This document shows positions 10,797 to 18,306 of a stretch of DNA of 64,000 nucleotides, in pieces. A program made the position numbers and the translations under genes. The notes under the pieces are model-generated. The model was not told the DNA's origin. It saw only the letters and a list, made by a program, of their open reading frames with translations, and did not search any database. This DNA comes from Myxococcales bacterium (lineage in GTDB: Bacteria; Myxococcota_A; Polyangia; Polyangiales; Polyangiaceae): contig JANXLV010000166.1 of assembly GCA_025355005.1 (NCBI GenBank), forward strand, positions 1-64,000, read 5' to 3'. Each line of letters starts with the position of its first letter. The first letter of the stretch is position 1.

Positions 10797-12562
10797 GGAG
10801 CCGACCGACAGTCCGTCTCTGGCATGGGCCCAACGTGCTCCCTGGGTCAACGGTGCCCGTGGCGCTGGAGCTCACGTTCAAGACGGAGACGCCCGTGGAC
10901 TCCGTGGATGTGGAGCTCAACGGGCACGAGTACGCCGGCGCTGGCGGTGGCAACCAGCACCGCAGCGCAAACTGGAAGAGCCTCGCACTCAAGCGATCTC
11001 TCCCCGGCAAGACGTACGCGCCGGGCGTCTACAAGTACGATCTGACCTTCGCGATCCCCGCGCACGCCACGCCAAGCCACATCGGCGCGGACACGCGCAT
11101 CCGGTACGAGCTCTTCATCCGCGTCGCCATCCCCTGGTGGGCCGACCGCACCGCCGCATACGACCTGCCCGTGGGCTTTCCGCTAATGGCGCCATATCCG
11201 CCGAAGCCGATCATCTACACCAGTCGCGACGCCACCTCCGGCAAAGACGACCCCGCGATAGAGCTCAGCGTGGACACGATGGAAGCGTCGATCGACGAGA
11301 CCATCTCCGGCCAGATCAGCGTGAGCGATCTGGGATCGCGCACCTGTCGCGGCGTGGACATCGCGATCGTCCAGGTAGAGAACCTGCGCGAGCCGTACAC
11401 CTTCTCGCGCTACACGACGCGCTTTGGTCGCCGGCTCATCCACGGACGGCCAGCCGAGGGCGAGACGATCCCGTTCTCCGTTCGCCTGCCGCGCGGGCTG
11501 CATCCCACCGTCCAGGGTCGCCTCTACGGCACCGCCGCGATCATGGAGGTGAAGTGCGATATCGCGCTCGGCACCGACGTCGTGCTCCGCGCGCCGATCA
11601 TCCTGCATTCGCCGCTCGTGACACCGCGTCGCCTCACGCAGGATCTGATCCAGCCCGTGGGCACAGGACGCCTGCATCGCGTGTTCTCCGTCGTCGCGGG
11701 ACGTCTGGGGCTCACGTACGAGACCACGCGCCGCACGCTCACCGGCAGAGCGGGCAAGGCAGTCCCACTCACGATCACCATCGGTCTCCAGCACGAACAA
11801 GACGGATATCACCGCGTCGTCCGCTACGACTTCGCGCCGCTCGGCGTCGGCTTCTTGCTCGAACGCAAGGACACCACCAACCTGTTCGGCCTCACCGCGC
11901 GCGAGGGAGGCGAGATCCCCGGCTACGTCGTCACCGCCCGCGACCCGGAGCAGATCCGCGCCCTCGCGCTCGCAATCGGTGCGCGCGCCGCTCACTACGG
12001 TGAGATGGAGGCGACCGATCGCCACATTCGCCTCTCGCAGAAGGGCGACGCCGACACGGTGCAGGCGCTCAGCACGTTCGCGCTCCAGGCCATCAATCTT
12101 GGCAACGAGATCGCAGAGGCGATCGAGAAGCTGCCCGCGCCGCTCGGCCTCACCGCGCACGTCCCCGCGTGGCAGGCATATGCAGAGCAGGTCGGCGGCA
12201 CCTTCACGCGCACCGCCATGCGCATCGACGGCGCGCGCATGGCCTTCGATGGCCTGCAGATCGAGACGCATTTCGCCGTACATGGCGTGCCCACGGACAC
12301 CACGTTCACGCTGCTGCTCGACCCGCCTCTGTCGTTGCCCCCGGGCGGGTTCGACCTCGCTTCGCCAAATCTGTCGGCCAACGCGCGCGCGCTCGCGAAG
12401 GCGCTCATGGACGAGCGCGGCGTTGCGATCACGGAGAAGGAGCTCACGGCGAGCGTGACCGGCGCGGTGGCCGACCCTTCTGCGTACGGGCCCCTGGTGG
12501 AGCGCCTGTCCGCGCTTGCGGCGGCGTTGCGCGGTCAGGTCGCGCAGATCCCGTATCGCTGA
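10793..12562 (+). CDS. Arrestin-like fold protein
   Basis: 589 residues; the ATG overlaps the stop of tsaC (ATGA). Residues 1-150 look like an arrestin N-domain: repeated beta strands with VPVALELTFKTETPVDSVDVELNG, and SLPGKTYAPGVYKYDLTFAIP. Residues 160-290 look like the second arrestin sandwich: ASIDETISGQISVSDLGSRT, ending in GRLYGTAAIMEVKCDI. The remaining 300 residues include a third beta domain and a helical tail and are not recognised. There is no signal peptide or membrane segment. Arrestin-fold proteins in bacteria (for example Spo0M-like) are poorly understood. The fold call is from pattern only. Confidence 0.6.
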   Translation: MRSRPTVRLWHGPNVLPGSTVPVALELTFKTETPVDSVDVELNGHEYAGAGGGNQHRSANWKSLALKRSLPGKTYAPGVYKYDLTFAIPAHATPSHIGADTRIRYELFIRVAIPWWADRTAAYDLPVGFPLMAPYPPKPIIYTSRDATSGKDDPAIELSVDTMEASIDETISGQISVSDLGSRTCRGVDIAIVQVENLREPYTFSRYTTRFGRRLIHGRPAEGETIPFSVRLPRGLHPTVQGRLYGTAAIMEVKCDIALGTDVVLRAPIILHSPLVTPRRLTQDLIQPVGTGRLHRVFSVVAGRLGLTYETTRRTLTGRAGKAVPLTITIGLQHEQDGYHRVVRYDFAPLGVGFLLERKDTTNLFGLTAREGGEIPGYVVTARDPEQIRALALAIGARAAHYGEMEATDRHIRLSQKGDADTVQALSTFALQAINLGNEIAEAIEKLPAPLGLTAHVPAWQAYAEQVGGTFTRTAMRIDGARMAFDGLQIETHFAVHGVPTDTTFTLLLDPPLSLPPGGFDLASPNLSANARALAKALMDERGVAITEKELTASVTGAVADPSAYGPLVERLSALAAALRGQVAQIPYR

Positions 12563-12594
12563 TAGCCTGCACGGCCCGACAGCAAGAGGTATCC

Positions 12595-12996
12595 ATGCGC
12601 TTCGTCCAGCCTTCATCGTTCCCCAAGCCCCGTGGCTACACGAACGGCATCATCTCGGAGGGCAAGAGCCTCCACATCAGCGGACAGATCGCGTGGGACA
12701 ACGACGCGCACATCGTCAGCGACGACTTTGCGATGCAGTTCCTGAAGGCGCTCGACAACGTGATCGCCGTCGTGCGCGCGGCCGGCGGCGGGACCGAGCA
12801 CATCGTGAAGCTCCTCGTGTTCGTCACGGACCTCGACAAGTACCGCAACGCCACCAAGGTCATCGGCGAGGGCTGGCGCGAGCGCATGGGCAAGCACTAC
12901 CCCGCCATGAGCCTGGTCAAGGTGGCAGGCCTGCTGGAGCCGCGCGCCATGGTGGAGATCGAGGGCGTGGCGACGCTCCCGAAAGAGAGCGTCTGA
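12595..12996 (+). CDS. RidA/YjgF family protein
   Basis: 133 residues from ATG 12595, preceded by the ribosome site AAGAGG. Typical RidA length and blocks: the N-terminal SGQIAWD, the central AMQFLKALDNVIAVVRAAGG, and a C-terminal PRAMVEIEGVA with the conserved Arg that binds the substrate carboxylate in this family. RidA enzymes hydrolyse enamines/imines. Here it is the first gene of a run of acyl-CoA genes, 1 bp before the hydratase. That fits a dedicated deaminase in a catabolic pathway that produces an imine or enamine CoA ester, rather than the general housekeeping RidA. Confidence 0.9.
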   Translation: MRFVQPSSFPKPRGYTNGIISEGKSLHISGQIAWDNDAHIVSDDFAMQFLKALDNVIAVVRAAGGGTEHIVKLLVFVTDLDKYRNATKVIGEGWRERMGKHYPAMSLVKVAGLLEPRAMVEIEGVATLPKESV

Positions 12997-12997
12997 C

Positions 12998-13822
12998 GTG
13001 CTCGCACCAAAGTCATTTCGCTACGCGCTCTCTGCTTCCGGCGTCGCCACGATCACGCTGGACCGCCCGGACAAGCTCAACTCGCTCACGTTCGCGGTCT
13101 ACGAGGAGCTCACGAGCACCTTCGCCGCGCTCGACGCAGAGGATGCCGTGCGCGCCGTGGTCATCACGGGTGAAGGCCGCGGCTTCTGCTCCGGTGGCGA
13201 CGTGGACGACATCATCGGTGAGCTCTTCTCGCGCGACATGCAGGGCCTCCTCGCCTTCACGCGCGTGACGGGCGCGCTCATTCGCAACATCCGCGCGTTG
13301 CGTCGCCCGGTCATCGCCGCCGTCAACGGCATCGCGGTCGGAGCGGGCGCGGTCATCGCGATCGCCTGCGATCTGCGCGTGGCAAGCACGAGCGCGAAGT
13401 TCGGCTTCATCTTCCCGAAGGTGGGCCTCTGCGGCGCGGACATGGGCGCCGCGTACCTGCTCCCGCGTATCGTGGGCCTTGGCCGCGCGAGTGAGCTGCT
13501 CTTCTTCGGCGACGTCATCGACGCCGAGCGCGCCGCGCTCCTCGGCCTGGTCAACAAGGTCGTCGCGCCGGAGGAATGTGTGCAGACTGCACAGGCTTGG
13601 GCAGAGCGCCTAGCGTCCGGCCCCGCGTTCGCGCACCGCATGACGAAGCAGATGCTCGAGAGCGAGCACACCATGCCGCTCGACTCCGCCATCGAGGCCG
13701 AGGCCCAGGCCCAGGCCATTTGCATGGCTCACCCAGACTTCCGCGCCTCCTACGACGCATGGAAAGAGAAGCGCCCGATCGTCTTCAAGGGAGCGACCGG
13801 CCCCTTCCAGGCGAAGCCATAG
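12998..13822 (+). CDS. Enoyl-CoA hydratase/isomerase family protein (catalytic Glu positions changed)
   Basis: 274 residues from GTG 12998, one base after the RidA stop. A crotonase fold is clear: TITLDRPDKLNSL, the CoA/oxyanion loop GEGRGFCSGGDVDD, and NGIAVGAGAVIAIACDLRVAS. At the two Glu positions of true hydratases it has FPKVGLCG and ADMGAAYLLPRIVG, so neither catalytic Glu is evident. This ADMGAAYLLPR variant is one I associate with aromatic acyl-CoA clusters (2-aminobenzoyl/salicylyl-CoA type), where the reaction may be ring cleavage or a non-hydratase step. Family firm, reaction uncertain. Confidence 0.88.
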   Translation: MLAPKSFRYALSASGVATITLDRPDKLNSLTFAVYEELTSTFAALDAEDAVRAVVITGEGRGFCSGGDVDDIIGELFSRDMQGLLAFTRVTGALIRNIRALRRPVIAAVNGIAVGAGAVIAIACDLRVASTSAKFGFIFPKVGLCGADMGAAYLLPRIVGLGRASELLFFGDVIDAERAALLGLVNKVVAPEECVQTAQAWAERLASGPAFAHRMTKQMLESEHTMPLDSAIEAEAQAQAICMAHPDFRASYDAWKEKRPIVFKGATGPFQAKP

Positions 13823-13825
13823 AAC

Positions 13826-15019
13826 ATGGCGCCCGGACCGCGTAACGACGTCACGTCCTCGCTGCCGATGTTCTTCTCGGAGGCGCATCGCTCGCTCGAT
13901 CGTGAGGTCATGCCTCATGCCGCGAAGCTCTCGATGTTCGATCACGATGCGGCGGCGGCGGTCTCGAGTCTGCGTGCCGCGTCCGTGTTCTCGCTTCTGG
14001 TTCCCAGCGATCTTGGTGGGCGTGCGCTCGATGCGGCTCGCACGGGCTCCATCGACGTACGATCGCTCTGTGTGGTGCGTGAGCACCTTGGCTACCACGC
14101 GCCCATGGCGGACTCGATCTTCGCCGTGCAAGGGCTGGGGTCGCATGCGCTGGTGCTGGACCGGAGCGGCGCGGACCACAAGGCGCTCCTCGCAGACGTG
14201 GTGTCCGGGAAGCGGATAGGCGCGTTCGGCCTCACGGAGCCGGAGGCCGGCAGTGACGTCGGGTCCATGCGCGCCGCGGCCACGAAGGACGGCGACTCGT
14301 GGAAGATCACCGGCGAGAAGGTGTTCATCTCCAACACCGGCATCGCAGATCACTACATCGTGTTCGCGAACGCGGACCCGTCGCTGGGCAAGAAGGGTAT
14401 CTCCGCGTTCATGGTGGAGAAGGACGCGGCGGGGCTCGCGCTGTCGCAGGTGCCCATCTCCGTGCCGCATCCGCTCGGTCGCGTGGTCATGAAGGACTGC
14501 CGTGCGCGCATGATGATCGGCGAAATCGGCCACGGAATGCGCCTCGCGCTGGGCACGCTGGACGTCTTCCGCACGTCGGTTGGCGCTGCGGCATGCGGCA
14601 TGGCGCGTCGCGCTCTCGACGAGGCGATCTCGCGTGTTACGTCACGCGTGCAGTTCGGCGCTCCGCTCGCGGAGAAGGATCTCGTGCGCGCAAAGCTGGC
14701 GGACATGGCCACGGAGCTCGCAGCCGCGCGCCTGCTCGTGTACCGCGCGGCGTGGCAGAAGGACCACGGCGAGCGCGCCAGCACGGAGGTCGCAATGGCG
14801 AAGATGTACGCCACGGAGGCCGCGCAGACGATCATCGACTCCGCAGTGCAGCTCCACGGCGGCCTCGGCGTCACGACCGGCAGCGTGGTGGAGCAGCTGT
14901 ATCGCGAGATCCGCCCGCTCCGCATCTACGAGGGGACGACGGAGATCCAGAAGCTCATCATCGGCGCCGCGCTCACCGCGCGCACCGACACGGGCGAGAA
15001 GGCAGAGAAGGGGAGGTAG
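13826..15019 (+). CDS. Acyl-CoA dehydrogenase
   Basis: 397 residues, normal ACAD length, ATG 3 bp after the preceding stop. Blocks seen: GAFGLTEPEAGSDVGSMRAAA (FAD/substrate contacts), WKITGEKVFISN, the C-domain RVQFGAPLAEKDLVRAKLADM, LHGGLGVT and the C-terminal YEGTTEIQKLIIG carrying the likely catalytic Glu. FAD-dependent alpha,beta-desaturation of an acyl-CoA, with electrons passed to ETF. It sits third in the aromatic-type acyl-CoA run. In 2-aminobenzoyl-CoA pathways an ACAD acts on the reduced ring product. Confidence 0.93.
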   Translation: MAPGPRNDVTSSLPMFFSEAHRSLDREVMPHAAKLSMFDHDAAAAVSSLRAASVFSLLVPSDLGGRALDAARTGSIDVRSLCVVREHLGYHAPMADSIFAVQGLGSHALVLDRSGADHKALLADVVSGKRIGAFGLTEPEAGSDVGSMRAAATKDGDSWKITGEKVFISNTGIADHYIVFANADPSLGKKGISAFMVEKDAAGLALSQVPISVPHPLGRVVMKDCRARMMIGEIGHGMRLALGTLDVFRTSVGAAACGMARRALDEAISRVTSRVQFGAPLAEKDLVRAKLADMATELAAARLLVYRAAWQKDHGERASTEVAMAKMYATEAAQTIIDSAVQLHGGLGVTTGSVVEQLYREIRPLRIYEGTTEIQKLIIGAALTARTDTGEKAEKGR

Positions 15020-15024
15020 CGTTC

Positions 15025-16557
15025 GTGCTGTTCTCGCCGCTCGCCCTCCGCGGCACGACGCTTCCGAACAGGCTCGTCTTGCCCGCGATGGTCACGCGTC
15101 TGTCCGGCGAGGACGGGCACGTGAACGACGACATTCGCACGCGCTACGTGCGCTTCGCGAAGGGCGGCGTGGGGCTCACCGTGATCGAGGCGATGGCCGT
15201 GCACGAGTCGAAGAGCGGGCCGCTGCTCCGCATCTCGAGCGACGCATTCGTGCCTGGACTGCGCGACCTCTGCACCCGCTGCCACGATGCGGGGCCGGGA
15301 AAAGTGTTTCCGCAGATCATTCACTTCCTCAAGATCTCACGCTCGGGATGGCGGCAGACCGTGGACATGCTTTCGCTCGCGGACATCGATGCGATCGTGC
15401 ATGCCTACGGAGAAGCCGCGGTCCGCGCGCGCCAGGCTGGCTTCGACGGCGTGGAGCTGCATATGGCGCATGCCTACACGCTCAGCTCCTTCCTCTCTCG
15501 CCGGAATCCGCGGCGCGACGCGTACGGCGGCACGCTGCAGAATCGGCTCCGGTTGCCCATGCGCGCGCTCGCTACCGTGCGGCGCGCGGTCGGCGATGAC
15601 TTCACGGTGGGCGTGCGCTTCGTGGGCGATGAGTGCATCCGCGGCGGGTACACCACGCTGGATGCAGGTGAGATCGCGGTGGCGCTCGCCCGCACGGGCG
15701 CGGACTACATCTCACTGTCGGCGGGCGGCAAGTTCGAGGACGCGCGTGTCATCGAGGGTGAGCCCCTCTACCCGTACACGGGTTACTCCGGTGATCGCTG
15801 CATGCCCGGCGCGACGTACCCCGACGGCGCGAACCTCTACATCCCGAGCGCGGTGCACGCCGCGTTGCGCGCCGCAGGGCTCGACACGCCAGTGGTGGCC
15901 GCGGGGAAGATCGGCACGAAGGCGCTCGCGGAAGAGGTGCTCGCGAACGGCACCGCGGAGCTCGTGGGCATGGCGCGCGCGCTGCTTGCGGACCCCGACC
16001 TTCCGACGAAATGGCGCGAGGACCGCGAGGACACCGTGGTCCGCTGCGTCTACGGCAACGTCTGCAAGGCCCTCGACGAGAGCTTCAAACGTGTAGACTG
16101 CACGCTTTGGCCGAAGCGCAAGGGCGTGGCACCGGAGAGCGTGGACCGCGTGGCGCCCACGTGGCCGGCGGCGGGCGCGGCGCTCACCGCGGATGCATTT
16201 CAGGGGCGTGTCCTTCTCAGGTGGCATGCCGCAAAGGACAACGAGGACATCTACGGCTACGAGATCTTCCGCGCGTCGATCCCCCACCTGGAGTCGCGCT
16301 TGCGCGCGGGCGCCGATGTCACGCCGGCGCTGTTCACTCACTATGCGAGCGTGCGCGCCGGCTCGCTCCGCTTCGAGGACGCACGCGTGCTCCCGGGCGA
16401 CAGCTACGCCTACGAGGTGCGGCCGTACGATCTCGCGGGCAACCGCGGGCCGCGCTCCAACATCGTCCGCGCCACCGTCACGGGAGAGCCGCAAGACGCC
16501 ACCTCCGCGCCCCAGGATCCTTCGCGTGTCGACGCATGCGTCGGCAGGTCGAGCTGA
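15025..16557 (+). CDS. OYE-family NADH:flavin oxidoreductase with C-terminal fibronectin-III-like domain
   Basis: 510 residues from GTG 15025, preceded by GGGGAGG. Residues 1-355 are an Old Yellow Enzyme TIM barrel: PNRLVLPAMVTR, the H-x2-H pair (VELHMAHAYTL, residues 146-149), RRDAYGGTLQNR and the FMN-phosphate region ELVGMARALLADPDLP. Three Cys (341, 347, 359) lie at the barrel end where iron-sulfur OYEs place a cluster, but the second Cys of the usual motif is Gly. Residues about 385-485 form a fibronectin-III-like module (RVLLRWHAAKDNEDIYGYEIFR; YAYEVRPYDLAGNRG). In 2-aminobenzoyl-CoA or salicylyl-CoA enzymes a similar barrel is fused to an N-terminal monooxygenase; that half is absent here. 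Confidence 0.85.
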   Translation: MLFSPLALRGTTLPNRLVLPAMVTRLSGEDGHVNDDIRTRYVRFAKGGVGLTVIEAMAVHESKSGPLLRISSDAFVPGLRDLCTRCHDAGPGKVFPQIIHFLKISRSGWRQTVDMLSLADIDAIVHAYGEAAVRARQAGFDGVELHMAHAYTLSSFLSRRNPRRDAYGGTLQNRLRLPMRALATVRRAVGDDFTVGVRFVGDECIRGGYTTLDAGEIAVALARTGADYISLSAGGKFEDARVIEGEPLYPYTGYSGDRCMPGATYPDGANLYIPSAVHAALRAAGLDTPVVAAGKIGTKALAEEVLANGTAELVGMARALLADPDLPTKWREDREDTVVRCVYGNVCKALDESFKRVDCTLWPKRKGVAPESVDRVAPTWPAAGAALTADAFQGRVLLRWHAAKDNEDIYGYEIFRASIPHLESRLRAGADVTPALFTHYASVRAGSLRFEDARVLPGDSYAYEVRPYDLAGNRGPRSNIVRATVTGEPQDATSAPQDPSRVDACVGRSS

Positions 16558-16572
16558 GAAAAGGAAAGTCGC

Positions 16573-18231
16573 ATGAGCAGCAACGCAAGCACCAGCCCGA
16601 CCACCTGCACCACCGTCGCCGACGACCTGCACATGGCCCAGTACTACCTGTTCGCGCGCCTGGCCGAAGGCAAGGGCGAGAAGGTGGCGATTCGCTACGG
16701 TGAGCGCGCGTACACGTATGCGACGGTCGCGGAGCGGTCGAAGCGGTTCACCGGAATGCTCCAGAAGCTGGGCGTGCGCCGCGGAGAGCGCGTGCTCATC
16801 GTGCTGCCGGACGTGCCGCCGTTCGCATGGGCGATCTTCGGGACGCTCGCGCGCGGCGCGGTCGTGGCCATGGGCAACCCGGAGGCGCCGCAGAGCTCCA
16901 TCGACTACCTGGTGAAGTACACGCGCGCCGCCGTGGTGGTGACCATCCCACGCGTGGCCGACCTCTTGCGCGCATCCCGCGCGGAGCTGGGGCCGGATCT
17001 CCTGCACGTGCTCACCGTGCCGGAGACGAAGACCGGTGGGGATGCGGAGGCCGCCACTCTCGGAGCCGCGACCGCCGACGACTTCGTGCGTGAGCTCTCT
17101 ATGGAGCTGTCGCGCGCCGAGCCCATGGAGCCCGTTCCCATGCACAAGGACGAGCCCGCGATGTGGCTCTTCACCAGCGGCTCCACCGGTGAGCCAAAGG
17201 CGAACGTGCACTCGCACCGCGACTTCATCTGGAACACGGAGGTCTACGCGAAGGCGACCGTGGGGTATCGCGAAGACGACATGACGGTGAGTGTGCCGCG
17301 TCTGTTCTTCGGATACGCGACCGGCACGAACCTCTTCTTCCCGTTCGCGGTCGGCGCGACGAGTGGCCTCTTCTGCGAGAAGCCGTCGCCGGAGTCACTC
17401 GCGTGGGCGATCGAGACGTATCGCGCCACGGTCGTGACGAACGTGCCGACCATGCTCGGCAAGCTGCTCGATCACGACGACGAGCTCGCTGCCACAGGCA
17501 AAAAACGGCTCGATTTCGGCGCGGTGCGCTTCTCCATGTCCGCGGGCGAGGCGCTGCCGGAGCCGCTGCTCCGCAAGTGGCAGGCGCGCTTCTCGTCCGA
17601 CGTCTACGACGGTATCGGCTCCGCAGAGATGTTCCACATCTACGCAACGAACAGGCCTGGCGACATCAAGCCCGGTAGCCTGGGCAAGGTCGTCGTTGGC
17701 TACGAGCTGCGCGTGCTGCCCGAGGACGCGGAGGCCGCGGGCGCCACAGCGTGTGCACCAGGCGAGATCGGCGTGCTCTGGGTGAAGGGCGACAGCGTGA
17801 GCCACGGCTACTACGCCGATCGCGACAAGAGCTGGAAGACGTTCCACGGCCACTGGTGCCGCACGGGCGACCTCTTCAGGATGGACGAGGACGGATACCT
17901 GTACTTTGCAGGTAGAGCCGACGACCTCCTCAAGGTCGGCGGTCAGTGGGTCGCCCCCGTCGAAGTGGAAGAGTGCCTGATGCGGCACCCCGCCGTATCG
18001 ATCGCCGCCGTCATCGGCGTCACGCATGACGGCCTGGTGAAGACGAAGGCGTTCGTGGTGAAGGCGAAGGGAGCCCCCACCGACGACACCTTGCTTGCCG
18101 AGGAGCTGCAGACCTTCGTTCAGACGAAACTTGCAAAGTACAAGTATCCCCGCATCGTCCAGTTCGTCCCTGACCTGCCGAAGAACGATCGCGGCAAGGT
18201 GGACAAGAAAGCGCTGAAGGCGGAGGGCTGA
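16573..18231 (+). CDS. Benzoate-CoA ligase family protein (AMP-forming)
   Basis: 552 residues. An adenylating enzyme: the ATP loop is LFTSGSTGEPKANVHSH, the A5-like block SAEMFHIYATNRPGD, A7/A8 HWCRTGDLFRMDEDGYLYFAGRADDLLKVGG, and the A10 Lys is in LPKNDRGKVDKKAL. The PRLFFGYATGTNLFFPFAVGA stretch and the block KPGSLGKVVVGYELRV are typical of the benzoate/2-aminobenzoate-CoA ligase branch, so an aromatic carboxylate is the expected substrate, converted to its CoA ester. It is last in the run and probably feeds the flavoenzyme and dehydrogenase upstream. Confidence 0.9.
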   Translation: MSSNASTSPTTCTTVADDLHMAQYYLFARLAEGKGEKVAIRYGERAYTYATVAERSKRFTGMLQKLGVRRGERVLIVLPDVPPFAWAIFGTLARGAVVAMGNPEAPQSSIDYLVKYTRAAVVVTIPRVADLLRASRAELGPDLLHVLTVPETKTGGDAEAATLGAATADDFVRELSMELSRAEPMEPVPMHKDEPAMWLFTSGSTGEPKANVHSHRDFIWNTEVYAKATVGYREDDMTVSVPRLFFGYATGTNLFFPFAVGATSGLFCEKPSPESLAWAIETYRATVVTNVPTMLGKLLDHDDELAATGKKRLDFGAVRFSMSAGEALPEPLLRKWQARFSSDVYDGIGSAEMFHIYATNRPGDIKPGSLGKVVVGYELRVLPEDAEAAGATACAPGEIGVLWVKGDSVSHGYYADRDKSWKTFHGHWCRTGDLFRMDEDGYLYFAGRADDLLKVGGQWVAPVEVEECLMRHPAVSIAAVIGVTHDGLVKTKAFVVKAKGAPTDDTLLAEELQTFVQTKLAKYKYPRIVQFVPDLPKNDRGKVDKKALKAEG

Positions 18232-18254
18232 GGTCGAGGTCGAGGTCGAGGTCG
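18230..18254. repeat. GAGGTC hexamer tandem repeat
   Basis: Four copies of GAGGTC in a row, beginning inside the TGA stop codon of the ligase gene and followed by GTTGTCG. The same hexamer is repeated about twenty times at 56683-56812. It sits between the ligase and the ABC-F gene, just upstream of the likely ABC-F promoter. Confidence 0.85.
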
Positions 18255-18306
18255 TTGTCGATGTTGGGGTTCTTGGCGGGGTTTGCTGCTAGTGGGTCCC
18301 CCCCAC

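Noticed and set aside
10738-12003. 421-residue plus-strand frame overlapping the arrestin-like gene
   Set aside because: Arg/His/Pro-rich shadow; the other frame has a good start and fold-like pattern.
15025-18231. Polyketide or other specialised-metabolite cluster from the acyl-CoA genes
   Set aside because: No KS, AT, ACP or NRPS modules; composition fits catabolism better.
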